Source of the DNA: Actinomycetes bacterium
GTDB taxonomy: Bacteria; Actinomycetota; Actinomycetes; Mycobacteriales; Mycobacteriaceae
Length of the DNA stretch: 9,644 nucleotides
Reading direction: 5' to 3'
NCBI GenBank assembly: GCA_023388385.1
Contig: JAEWGK010000200.1
Coordinates: 1 to 9,644, forward strand
In this document: positions 1 to 6,170 of the stretch, one piece after another
Layout: each line of letters starts with the position of its first letter
How positions within the stretch are numbered: position 1 is the stretch's first letter
Program-made: the position numbers and the translations under genes
The notes under the pieces: generated by a model
What the model was told of the DNA's origin: nothing
The model's input: the letters and a program-made list of their open reading frames with translations, nothing else
The model's database searches: none

Positions 1-1463
1 GCGACCTGCTGCTGGCGGCCCCGGCCGGCCAGCGAGCCACCCTGGGCCTCGACCCGGGCTACCGCAACGGCGTGAAGTGCGCGGTCGTCGACGCGACGGG
101 CAAGGTGCTGGACACCGCCATCGTCCACCCGCACCAGCCGCGCAACCACTGGGACGGCTCCCGCGACGTGCTCGCCCGCCTGGCGGCGGAGCACAGCGTG
201 GAGCTCATCGCCGTCGGCAACGGCACCGCCTCCCGCGAGACGGAGAAGCTGGCGCGCGAGGTCGGCGACCTCATCCGCCAGGCCGGAGGCCGCGAGCCGT
301 CGACGGTGACGGTGTCGGAGGCCGGGGCGTCCGTGTACTCCGCCTCGGAGGTCGCGGCGCGCGAGTTCCCGGACATGGACGTCAGCCTCCGCGGCGCGGT
401 GTCCATCGCCCGCCGTCTGCAGGACCCGCTGGCGGAGCTGGTGAAGATCGACCCGAAGTCCATCGGCGTCGGCCAGTACCAGCACGACGTGGGGGAGGCG
501 AAGCTCGCGCACTCGCTCGACGCGGTCGTCGAGGACGCGGTCAACGCCGTCGGCGTGGAGGTCAACACCGCCTCGGCGCCGCTGCTGGGGCGCGTGGCGG
601 GCGTGAGCGCGACGGTGGCGGAGAACATCGTCGCCCACCGCGACGCCAACGGCGCGTTCACCTCGCGCAAGGACCTGCTCAAGGTCCCTCGGCTCGGCCC
701 GAAGGCCTACGAGCAGTGCGCCGGCTTCCTGCGGGTGCGCGGGGCGGCGAACCCACTGGACGCCTCGGCGGTGCACCCGGAGAGCTACGGCGTCGTCGAC
801 CGCATCGCGGAGGCGACGGGCCTGGGCGTCGCGGAGCTCATCGGAAACTCGCGCGTGCTGGCCGACCTGGATCCGCGGGACTTCGTCGACGAGGCCGCCG
901 GCGTCGGCGTGCCGACGGTCCGCGACATCTTGGCCGAGCTGGACAAGCCGGGCCGCGATCCGCGCCCGGAGTTCCGCACGGCGACGTTCCGGGAGGGCGT
1001 GGAGAAGGTCTCCGACTTGACTCCGGGCATGATCCTCGAGGGCACGGTTACCAATGTCGCGGCGTTCGGCGCCTTCGTCGACGTCGGCGTCCACCAGGAC
1101 GGCCTGGTTCACGTCTCCGCGATGAGCGACCGCTTCGTGCGCGACCCGCATGACGTCGTGTCCTCCGGGCAGGTCGTCACGGTCAAGGTGATGGACGTCG
1201 ACGTCGAGCGGCAGCGCATCGGGCTGTCGCTGAGGCTTGACGACGAGCCGGGCGCCCCGGCGGCTCGTCGCGGAGGCGCGGGGGAGGGCCGCGGTGGTCG
1301 CGGCGCCAACGGCCGTGGTGGACGTGGGGGCGGCAACGGCCGTGGTGGACGTGGGGGCGCCAACGGCCGGGGCGGCGGCCGCGGCTCCGGGGCGGCCCGC
1401 CGCGGCGGCGCGCCGTCCGGCTCCATGGCCGATGCTCTGCGGAAAGCCGGTTTCGGGCGCTGA
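1..1463 (+). CDS. tex: Tex family RNA-binding protein, 5' end missing
   Basis: The reading frame is already open at the first full codon (base 3), so the gene enters from the left; about 486 residues are visible of a family that usually has 750-800. Seen: an RNase H-like/YqgF domain beginning at GLDPGYRNG (visible residues 15-23), the Tex hallmark [15 protein letters not shown] (about 154-168), a helix-hairpin-helix region (about 194-246), and an S1 RNA-binding domain starting at [11 protein letters not shown] and running to GLSLRL (about 339-411). The last 70 residues are a low-complexity Gly/Arg tail ending in [13 protein letters not shown]. Known for the family: nucleic-acid binding, an influence on transcription and toxin expression in some bacteria, and relation to eukaryotic Spt6. 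The tail is likely an additional RNA-binding or disordered segment (inference). The N-terminal Tex domain is outside the window. Confidence 0.95.
   Translation, partial: DLLLAAPAGQRATLGLDPGYRNGVKCAVVDATGKVLDTAIVHPHQPRNHWDGSRDVLARLAAEHSVELIAVGNGTASRETEKLAREVGDLIRQAGGREPSTVTVSEAGASVYSASEVAAREFPDMDVSLRGAVSIARRLQDPLAELVKIDPKSIGVGQYQHDVGEAKLAHSLDAVVEDAVNAVGVEVNTASAPLLGRVAGVSATVAENIVAHRDANGAFTSRKDLLKVPRLGPKAYEQCAGFLRVRGAANPLDASAVHPESYGVVDRIAEATGLGVAELIGNSRVLADLDPRDFVDEAAGVGVPTVRDILAELDKPGRDPRPEFRTATFREGVEKVSDLTPGMILEGTVTNVAAFGAFVDVGVHQDGLVHVSAMSDRFVRDPHDVVSSGQVVTVKVMDVDVERQRIGLSLRLDDEPGAPAARRGGAGEGRGGRGANGRGGRGGGNGRGGRGGANGRGGGRGSGAARRGGAPSGSMADALRKAGFGR
1305..1385 (+). repeat. 27-bp tandem repeat, three units, coding RGG motifs in Tex
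   Basis: Three consecutive 27-base units start at 1305, 1332 and 1359. They encode (A/G)NGRGGRGG, the same with a Gly start, and the diverged ANGRGGGRG. The first two units are almost identical in DNA, which points to recent duplication or slippage; the third has lost the CGT GGT order. The unit length is a multiple of three, so copy-number change would keep the frame. Confidence 0.9.
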
Positions 1464-1490
1464 TGGGAACGTGCCCGCGGGGCCGGGCGA

Positions 1491-1512
1491 CGCCGGCCGG
1501 CGCCAGCCGGCG
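1491..1512 (+). terminator. Candidate hairpin after tex
   Basis: Perfect 7-bp stem CGCCGGC/GCCGGCG with an 8-base loop, starting 28 bases after the tex stop. There is no T tract. In DNA this GC-rich such stems arise easily by chance, so this is only a candidate. Confidence 0.3.
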
Positions 1513-1557
1513 CGTGATCGGGGCCATCCGTGCACGACGCGCTGGGGCCCGCGGAAT

Positions 1558-1587
1558 TTGGCCCCCACCTGGGCTCCGTGCAATAAT
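1558..1587 (+). promoter_or_regulatory. Candidate promoter of rplS
   Basis: TTGGCC (1558-1563), an 18-base spacer and AATAAT (1582-1587) form the only AT-rich stretch in the tex-rplS gap. Transcription would start near 1594 and give a leader of about 125 bases before rplS. The match to sigma-A consensus is moderate. Confidence 0.4.
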
Positions 1588-1600
1588 GCCCGGGTTGATC

Positions 1601-1619
1601 GCGGGGGCGATGCGCCCGC
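1601..1619 (+). promoter_or_regulatory. Hairpin at the start of the rplS leader
   Basis: GCGGG (1601-1605) pairs with CCCGC (1615-1619); after one G-G mismatch two further pairs close a 3-base loop. If the promoter at 1558-1587 is right, the hairpin begins within about 10 bases of the RNA 5' end, where it could protect the transcript or take part in autoregulation. No known L19 leader family was recognised. Confidence 0.3.
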
Positions 1620-1705
1620 GACGGCTTCACATGTCTCGGGCATGAACCGGCCGAGCGCCCCACGGGGGAAGTGCCGCCAGGGTCCTCTGTCCACTGCGAA
1701 AGCTT

Positions 1706-1712
1706 AAGGAAG
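1706..1712 (+). promoter_or_regulatory. Ribosome binding site of rplS
   Basis: AAGGAAG ends 7 bases before the ATG at 1720, in a locally AT-rich and probably unstructured stretch. It supports that start codon. Confidence 0.8.
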
Positions 1713-1719
1713 TATTTCC

Positions 1720-2061
1720 ATGAACATTCTCGACAAGGTCGACGCCGCGCAGCTGCGCGACGACATCCCCGAATTCCGCCCCGGCGACACCGTCGAGGTC
1801 CACGTCAAGATCGTCGAGGGCAAGACGGAGCGCGTCCAGGTCTTCAAGGGCGTCGTCATCCGCCGCCAGGGCGGCGGGATCCGCGAGACCTTCACCGTCC
1901 GCAAGGTCTCCTTCGGCGTCGCCGTGGAGCGCACCTTCCCGGTCCACTCCCCGACGATCGACCACATCGACGTCGTCTTCCACGGCGATGTCCGCCGCGC
2001 GAAGCTGTACTACCTGCGCAACCTGCGCGGCAAGGCGGCGCGCATCAAGGAGCGCCGCTAA
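1720..2061 (+). CDS. rplS: 50S ribosomal protein L19 (bL19)
   Basis: This 113-residue protein has the usual length for bL19, which sits on the large subunit near the interface with the 30S subunit. Visible family motifs are FRPGDTV (19-25), the glycine-rich [11 protein letters not shown] (44-54), [15 protein letters not shown] (64-78), and the basic C-terminal segment beginning [14 protein letters not shown] (92-105). The ATG start has a clear Shine-Dalgarno sequence. The gene stands alone: it has its own leader upstream and two hairpins right after the stop. In many bacteria rplS ends the rpsP-rimM-trmD-rplS operon; here the upstream neighbour is tex, as I recall for corynebacteria. Confidence 0.98.
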   Translation: MNILDKVDAAQLRDDIPEFRPGDTVEVHVKIVEGKTERVQVFKGVVIRRQGGGIRETFTVRKVSFGVAVERTFPVHSPTIDHIDVVFHGDVRRAKLYYLRNLRGKAARIKERR

Positions 2062-2068
2062 GCTCCCC

Positions 2069-2089
2069 GGGCCGGCCGGGCGCCGGCCC
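2069..2089 (+). terminator. First hairpin after rplS
   Basis: Perfect 8-bp stem GGGCCGGC/GCCGGCCC around a 5-base loop, beginning 7 bases after the TAA stop. There is no T tract, as is common for intrinsic terminators proposed in high-GC actinobacteria. It acts probably together with the next hairpin. Confidence 0.55.
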
Positions 2090-2093
2090 CGCC

Positions 2094-2133
2094 ACGGGCG
2101 TCGCACCCATCATCGCGATGGGGCGGCGCCCGT
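2094..2133 (+). terminator. Second, longer hairpin after rplS
   Basis: Left arm 2094-2111 pairs with right arm 2117-2133 over 17 base pairs, with one G-U pair and a single bulged A, around a 5-base loop. This is one of the strongest stems in the window and is most simply the end of the rplS transcript. It lacks a T tail. Confidence 0.65.
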
Positions 2134-2135
2134 CC

Positions 2136-2226
2136 GCATGCCCGGGCCGGGGAGGTGGTCCGGCGATCCCCTCGGGCGGGGGTGGCGGCGCGACCGGGCC
2201 GGTGCGGGATGAACCGGCCCGCATGC
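2136..2226. repeat. Long-range inverted repeat before the glycosidase gene
   Basis: GCATGC-cc-GGGCCGG (2136-2150) is complementary to CCGGCCC-GCATGC (2214-2226): 13 base pairs with a 2-base bulge, enclosing 63 bases. A local 8-bp hairpin GGGCCGGT (2196-2203) / ACCGGCCC (2213-2220) with a 9-base loop uses the same right arm, so the two pairings exclude each other. The stretch 2134-2249 holds no gene that I can see. Confidence 0.45.
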
Positions 2227-2243
2227 GCAGAACCGTACTGCGC
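2225..2243. promoter_or_regulatory. Inverted repeat just upstream of the glycosidase promoter
   Basis: GCGCAG (2225-2230) and CTGCGC (2238-2243) are perfect 6-base arms separated by 7 bases. The position 7 bases before the candidate -35 fits a transcription-factor operator, but no known regulator consensus was recognised. Confidence 0.25.
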
Positions 2244-2249
2244 GACGGC

Positions 2250-2278
2250 GTGACGTGCGGATATCCTCCCCCAATACT
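2250..2278 (+). promoter_or_regulatory. Candidate promoter of the glycosidase gene
   Basis: GTGACG (2250-2255), a 17-base spacer and AATACT (2273-2278) lie in a locally AT-richer stretch after the hairpins. The RNA would start near 2285 and carry a leader of about 70 bases. An alternative -10 is TATCCT at 2262-2267. Confidence 0.35.
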
Positions 2279-2353
2279 TTCTTCGCGGGCAAAAACGCCG
2301 ACTCGCTTCCCCTGTGGTGCCGCGGCCGCGTGTGTCGGGCGGACAATCGATCC

Positions 2354-3733
2354 ATGAGAACCACATCGAATGGATCGGCGTGCGGTGACCCCGTGCGCAT
2401 CACCGCGGCGGCCGGTGCGCTGGCCGTCACCGTTGTCCTCGCGGTCCTCGCCCTCATCGCGGGCTCAGCCCCGGCGGCACGTGCAGAGGCCGCCGCACCG
2501 GAGCGCCCATTCCACTGGGGCGTCGCCTCCTCCGGTTTCCAGGTGGAGGGCAGCAACCCCGATTCAAACTGGCGCCGCTACGTCGAGGCGAACCAGGGCA
2601 ACGGGGAGGTCGACCCCGTCGGCGACGCCGCGGATTTCTGGAACCGCTACGAGGAGGACATCGCCAACGCCGCCTCCATGGGCGTGAACACGTACCGGAT
2701 CTCCGTGGAGTGGGCCCGCATTGAGCCCCGCGAAGGCGAGTTCGACCAGGCGGCGCTGGAGCACTACGACCGGATCATCGGCTCCATCCGCGCCCACGGC
2801 ATGACGCCGATGATCACGATGCTCCATTACGTCTACCCGGGCTGGCTCGCCGACCGCGGCGGGTTCCTGGACCCGGAGGCGCCGGAGCTCTTCGGCCGCT
2901 TCGCGGACCTCATCACGAAGCGCTGGGGCGGCGACGGCACCATGTGGGTGACGTTCAACGAGCCGCTGGTCTTCTACGGCCACGAGGTTGAGATCGGCGC
3001 CATCGACGTCACGGACATGGGCCGCTTCCTCGACGCCGTCGTGGAGGCCCACGGCTACGGCTACCGCGCCGCGCACGCCGCGGACCCGGACGCGATGGTG
3101 ACGACCAACGAGGCGTTCCTGCCGGCCGTCACCGGCATCACCGACACGATGCTGCTGGACCGCGTCCGCGACCAGCTGGACTTCGTCGGGATCGACTACT
3201 ACTACGGCGTCAGCCTGGACAACCTCACGGCCATCCATGCTGCCGTGGCGGACTTCGGCAGGGTGCGCCCGCAGCCGGACGCGGTCTACGAGGCCGTCCG
3301 CCACTTCGCGGAGGCGTTCCCGGGCAAGCCCATCTACTTCGTGGAGAACGGCATGCCGACGGTCGACGGCGAGCGCGCCGACGGCGCGGAGCGCGGCGAT
3401 TTCATCCGCGACACGGTCTTCTGGCTCCAGCGGGCAATCGCCGACGGCTATCCCGTCATCGGCTACAACCACTGGTCCATCACCGACAACTACGAGTGGG
3501 GCGACTACTCGGCCCGCTTCGGGCTCTACCGCGTCGACATCCTCGGTGACCCGTCCAAGACCCGCACGCCGACCTCAGGCGTCGACGCCTACCGGGACGT
3601 CATCGCGAACGGTGGTGTGGCAGAGGGCTACCAGCCGGTGTTCGGCACCGCGTTCTGCTCGGCGGCCCGCATTCCGGACAGCTGCATCGACCCGCCGGAT
3701 CCCGCGGGTCCGCTGGCCCGCATCGGCGGCTGA
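2354..3733 (+). CDS. Secreted glycoside hydrolase family 1 (beta-glucosidase-like)
   Basis: A 459-residue protein. The chosen ATG (2354) puts a signal peptide at the N-terminus: a basic start, a hydrophobic stretch (about 18-43) and a likely cleavage after ARA (42-44). An in-frame upstream start at 2255 would bury it; the Shine-Dalgarno is weak (GGCGGA). GH1 landmarks are HWGVASSGFQVEG (54-66), VEWARIEP (118-125), TFNEP (200-204, acid/base E203), VENG (330-333, nucleophile E331), and DNYEW plus RFGLYRVD (378-395). Retaining hydrolysis of a beta-glycoside outside the membrane is therefore expected; the substrate cannot be read from the sequence. Oddities: only 128 residues separate the two glutamates, where about 180 is usual; the NYY motif is DYYY (281-284); and the usual HW is HY (158-159). 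C435 and C444 may form a disulphide. It is flanked by hairpins on both sides, so it is probably a separate transcription unit. Confidence 0.85.
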   Translation: MRTTSNGSACGDPVRITAAAGALAVTVVLAVLALIAGSAPAARAEAAAPERPFHWGVASSGFQVEGSNPDSNWRRYVEANQGNGEVDPVGDAADFWNRYEEDIANAASMGVNTYRISVEWARIEPREGEFDQAALEHYDRIIGSIRAHGMTPMITMLHYVYPGWLADRGGFLDPEAPELFGRFADLITKRWGGDGTMWVTFNEPLVFYGHEVEIGAIDVTDMGRFLDAVVEAHGYGYRAAHAADPDAMVTTNEAFLPAVTGITDTMLLDRVRDQLDFVGIDYYYGVSLDNLTAIHAAVADFGRVRPQPDAVYEAVRHFAEAFPGKPIYFVENGMPTVDGERADGAERGDFIRDTVFWLQRAIADGYPVIGYNHWSITDNYEWGDYSARFGLYRVDILGDPSKTRTPTSGVDAYRDVIANGGVAEGYQPVFGTAFCSAARIPDSCIDPPDPAGPLARIGG

Positions 3734-3742
3734 CGCGTCCGC

Positions 3743-3767
3743 GTGCCCGGGACGTGGCCCCGGGCAC
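3743..3767 (+). terminator. Hairpin between the glycosidase gene and lepB
   Basis: Perfect 9-bp stem GTGCCCGGG/CCCGGGCAC with a 7-base loop, starting 10 bases after the glycosidase stop. No T tract follows. It overlaps the place where the -35 region of the lepB promoter would lie. Confidence 0.6.
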
Positions 3768-3774
3768 CCCGGCG

Positions 3775-3780
3775 TATAGT
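3775..3780 (+). promoter_or_regulatory. -10 box of a probably leaderless lepB promoter
   Basis: TATAGT agrees well with the corynebacterial sigma-A -10 (TANANT). It ends 8 bases before the ATG of lepB, so transcription should begin at or within 2 bases of the start codon. No Shine-Dalgarno sequence is present between them. No good -35 is visible. Confidence 0.6.
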
Positions 3781-3788
3781 CGACGACC

Positions 3789-4541
3789 ATGACTGACTCC
3801 CGGCATGAGGACGCCCGAGACGACGCCGACGACGTCCGGGAGGGCCGCCCCTGGTGGATCGAGGTTCCGATCATCATCGCCGTAGCCCTGCTCATCAGCA
3901 TCGGCGTGCAGACGTTCGTCGGCCGCGTCTACCTCATCCCGTCGGAGTCGATGGAACCGACGCTCCACGGCTGCGAGGGTTGCACCGGCGACCGCATCTG
4001 GGTGGACAAGCTGGCGAAGCTGGGCGGGGACCCGGAGCCGGGCGACGTCGTCGTCTTCAACGGCCCGCCGTCATGGGAGTCCGGCTACGTCGTCCACCGC
4101 TCGGAGAACCCGGTCATCAACGGCCTGCAGACGCTCGGCTCCTACGTCGGCGTCGTCGCGCCGGACGAGAACGCGCTGGTCAAGCGTGTCATCGCCACGG
4201 GTGGCCAGACGGTGCAGTGCCGCGAGGGCGACCCGGGCATCCTGGTCGACGGGAAGCCGCTGGACGAGCCGTACCTGTTGAACCCGCCCCAGTTCCCGGT
4301 CGACCCGAGCGTCGGGTCCGCGGAGTGCGGTGGCCCGTACTTCGGCCCCGTCACCGTGCCGCGGGACCATCTGTGGATGATGGGCGACAACCGCACGAAC
4401 TCCCTCGACTCCCGCTACCACATGGGCGACGAGGCCCAGGGGGCCATCCCGGTCGACGACGTCGTCGGCAAGGTTCGCTGGATCATCCTGCCGTTCTCCC
4501 GCATCGGCTCCGTGGAGTCGCCCGACATCCAGGCGGGCTGA
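3789..4541 (+). CDS. lepB: Signal peptidase I
   Basis: A membrane-bound serine protease of 250 residues that removes signal peptides from proteins exported by the Sec and Tat routes. One transmembrane segment (about 24-43) follows an acidic cytoplasmic N-terminus. Box B is PSESMEPTL (51-59) with nucleophile S54; the general base is K132 in [11 protein letters not shown] (129-139); box E is [11 protein letters not shown] (199-209). C62/C65 and C144/C180 are extra cysteines in the extracytoplasmic part and may pair. The start is fixed by the -10 box only 8 bases upstream. lepB is followed after 1 base by rnhB, an order common in actinobacteria. The secreted glycosidase encoded just upstream would be one of its substrates. 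Confidence 0.97.
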   Translation: MTDSRHEDARDDADDVREGRPWWIEVPIIIAVALLISIGVQTFVGRVYLIPSESMEPTLHGCEGCTGDRIWVDKLAKLGGDPEPGDVVVFNGPPSWESGYVVHRSENPVINGLQTLGSYVGVVAPDENALVKRVIATGGQTVQCREGDPGILVDGKPLDEPYLLNPPQFPVDPSVGSAECGGPYFGPVTVPRDHLWMMGDNRTNSLDSRYHMGDEAQGAIPVDDVVGKVRWIILPFSRIGSVESPDIQAG

Positions 4542-4542
4542 C

Positions 4543-5274
4543 GTGGCGGTGCGGCCGGCCGCGCCGCGGCTGCGCAGGCTCGCCCAGGACCGGATGCTGG
4601 AGGTCGCGCTCGATCGCGCGGGCCTCGGCCCCGTCGCCGGCGTTGACGAGGCCGGCCGCGGCGCCTGCGCCGGGCCCCTTGTGGCGGCCGCGTGCATCCT
4701 GCCGCCCGGGGTCATCCGGGATCTCGACGGCCTGGCGGACTCCAAGAAGCTCACCGCCCGCCGCAGGGAGCTCCTGGAGCCGCTCATCAAACGCCGTGCC
4801 GTGGCGTGGGCCGTCGACGTCATCCCGCCCCAGGAGGTGGATCGCCGCGGCGTGCAGGTGGCGAACATCGACGGGATGCGCCGCGCCGTCGCAAAGCTCG
4901 GGGTCCGCCCGGGGTACGTCCTCACCGACGCGTGGCGCGTGCCGGGGCTGGCGGCGCCGCACCTGCCGGTGATCGGCGGGGACGCGGTGGTGCGGTGCAT
5001 CGAGGCCGCGAGTGTCCTCGCCAAAGTGGCGCGCGACCGCATTATGGTTGAGCACGACGATCGCTGGCCCGGCTACGGGTTCGCGGCGCACAAGGGCTAC
5101 GGGACGACGGCGCACATGGCCGCGATCCGGCGCCTGGGCGCCGTGGAATGCCACCGGTTCAGCTACGCGAACGTCCGGGCGGCCGACGCGGCCCACCGCG
5201 CCGCGGCCGCCGGACCACGGCACGCCGCCCTACCGGGCGAGACGACATCAGACGAACGAGGGGAGCCACGTTGA
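4543..5274 (+). CDS. rnhB: Ribonuclease HII
   Basis: This 243-residue enzyme cleaves the RNA strand of RNA-DNA hybrids and removes single ribonucleotides from DNA. The metal-binding DEDD set is visible: D35 and E36 in [13 protein letters not shown] (33-45), D129 in VLTDAW (126-131) and D147 in [13 protein letters not shown] (145-157). Also seen are ADSKKLT (65-71), SVLAKVARD (157-165) and GYGT (185-188). The GTG start lies 1 base after the lepB stop, with AGGCGGG at 4531-4537 as a partial ribosome binding site; coupling to lepB translation is likely. The C-terminal 30 residues are Ala/Arg-rich and look like an unconserved tail. Confidence 0.97.
   Translation: MAVRPAAPRLRRLAQDRMLEVALDRAGLGPVAGVDEAGRGACAGPLVAAACILPPGVIRDLDGLADSKKLTARRRELLEPLIKRRAVAWAVDVIPPQEVDRRGVQVANIDGMRRAVAKLGVRPGYVLTDAWRVPGLAAPHLPVIGGDAVVRCIEAASVLAKVARDRIMVEHDDRWPGYGFAAHKGYGTTAHMAAIRRLGAVECHRFSYANVRAADAAHRAAAAGPRHAALPGETTSDERGEPR
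5258..5265 (+). promoter_or_regulatory. Ribosome binding site deciding the TTG start of the DUF2469 gene
   Basis: GAGGGGAG lies inside the end of rnhB and ends 5 bases before the TTG at 5271. It supports a short protein from TTG rather than the longer in-frame reading from 5148. Confidence 0.75.
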
Positions 5275-5576
5275 GCGCCGAGGACCTGGACAACTACGAG
5301 GCCGAGGTCGAGCTGTCGCTGTACCGGGAGTACCGCGACGTCGTCAGCCAGTTCTCCTACGTCGTGGAGACGGAGCGCCGCTTCTACCTGGCCAACGCCG
5401 TCGAGCTCATCCCGCACGACGCCGGCGGCGAGGTGTACTTCGAGCTGCGCATGTCCGACGCCTGGGTGTGGGACATGTACCGCCCGGCGCGGTTCGTGCG
5501 CTACGTCCGCGTCATCACGTTCAAGGACGTGAACATCGAGGAGCTGGACAAGCCCGACCTGCGTCTGCCGGACTGA
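5271..5576 (+). CDS. DUF2469 family protein
   Basis: A small acidic protein of 101 residues, starting [20 protein letters not shown] and ending KPDLRLPD. It matches from memory the actinobacterial DUF2469 family (M. tuberculosis Rv2901c type), which has about this length and nearly always sits next to rnhB. Conserved-looking features are [11 protein letters not shown] (14-24), [15 protein letters not shown] (31-45) and [13 protein letters not shown] (63-75). No signal peptide, membrane segment or catalytic motif is visible. Function unknown. The TTG start overlaps the rnhB stop as TTGA (4 bases), giving translational coupling. A strong terminator follows 14 bases after the stop, so this gene ends the lepB-rnhB unit. 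Confidence 0.93.
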   Translation: MSAEDLDNYEAEVELSLYREYRDVVSQFSYVVETERRFYLANAVELIPHDAGGEVYFELRMSDAWVWDMYRPARFVRYVRVITFKDVNIEELDKPDLRLPD

Positions 5577-5590
5577 TCCATCGCGCCCCG

Positions 5591-5637
5591 GAAAACCCCG
5601 TGGACCTGCTTGTTCCCCAGTTGTCCACGGGGTTTTC
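5591..5637. terminator. Strong, probably bidirectional terminator after DUF2469
   Basis: Perfect 15-bp stem (5591-5605 with 5623-5637) around a 17-base loop. The left arm starts GAAAACCCC and the right arm ends GGGGTTTTC, so a T run follows the GC core on either strand. It is the only hairpin of the window with a T run. The right arm begins inside TTGTCCACG, which resembles a DnaA box. The rest of this gap (5638-5785) holds only weak GC-rich stems, for example GCGGGG/CCCCGC at 5721-5737, and no clear promoter for yraN. Confidence 0.88.
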
Positions 5638-5770
5638 GCCGTCCACATGCGGCCATTGGCCAGGTGCGTGACGACGTCCCGGGCGTCCCGCGGCGCGGCA
5701 TCATCGTGGCCGCGGGGCCCGCGGGGACGTGCCCCGCCGGAGCGACGCTGGGGCGGAGGGCCCCGGCGGG

Positions 5771-5776
5771 GAGGGG
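5771..5776 (+). promoter_or_regulatory. Ribosome binding site of yraN
   Basis: GAGGGG ends 9 bases before the ATG at 5786. This favours that start over the in-frame GTG at 5729, whose extra 19 residues look unlike protein. Confidence 0.6.
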
Positions 5777-5785
5777 ACGGCGACG

Positions 5786-6169
5786 ATGGCGGACGAGAGG
5801 GCCAGGAGGGCGGCCGCGCGGCGGGCGCGCCTGGGGCGAGAGGGGGAGTGCGCCGTCGCTGCGGCGCTGGCGGCCGACGGCTACGAGGTGCTGGGCCGCA
5901 ACGTGCGGGTCGGCCGCGACGAGATCGACGTGCTGGCCCGCCGCGGCGGGGTGCTGCATGTCGTGGAGGTGAAGACCCGGACGTCGTCGCGCTGGGGCGG
6001 GGCGGAGTCCGTGACCCCGGACAAGCTGGCCCGTCTGCGGCGCGCGGCATCGCGGTGGCTGGCGGAGTCCGGTCCGGGCGGCGGTGTGCGGGAGGTACGC
6101 GTCGACGTGTGGGTGCTGACCCCCGCCGGTGATGCCTTCGCCTACGAGCGCTACCGGGCGGTGGCCTGA
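5786..6169 (+). CDS. yraN: UPF0102 (YraN) endonuclease-like protein
   Basis: A 127-residue protein of the UPF0102 family, which has a restriction-endonuclease-like PD-(D/E)XK fold and is thought to act on DNA; its exact role is unknown. Seen: LGREGECAVAAAL (16-28), GRDEIDVLARR (43-53) with the acidic pair E46 and D48, and VEVKTR (60-65) with E61 and K63 completing the site. The N-terminal helix is very Arg/Ala-rich. The gene opens a tight cluster with yifB (1-base gap) and dprA (4-base overlap), the usual arrangement in actinobacteria, which suggests a role in DNA uptake or recombination. Confidence 0.95.
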   Translation: MADERARRAAARRARLGREGECAVAAALAADGYEVLGRNVRVGRDEIDVLARRGGVLHVVEVKTRTSSRWGGAESVTPDKLARLRRAASRWLAESGPGGGVREVRVDVWVLTPAGDAFAYERYRAVA

Positions 6170-6170
6170 G

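Noticed and set aside
1305..1385. CRISPR-like or other non-coding repeat array.
   Set aside because: The units are directly adjacent without spacers and lie in frame inside the tex coding region, so they are a protein repeat.
2564..3472. A 302-codon open frame on the minus strand inside the glycosidase gene.
   Set aside because: Same codon-bias shadow, rich in Val, Asp, Arg and Ala with no motif; the + strand has both GH1 catalytic motifs and a signal peptide.
5148..5270. Longer N-terminus for the DUF2469 protein, starting at 5148.
   Set aside because: The extra residues overlap the conserved end of rnhB in another frame, are Arg/Pro-rich, and the TTG at 5271 has a good ribosome binding site and gives the usual family length.
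5638..5785. A promoter for the yraN-comM-dprA unit.
   Set aside because: No convincing -10 can be seen in this very GC-rich gap; one must exist or the unit is read from elsewhere, but I cannot place it.
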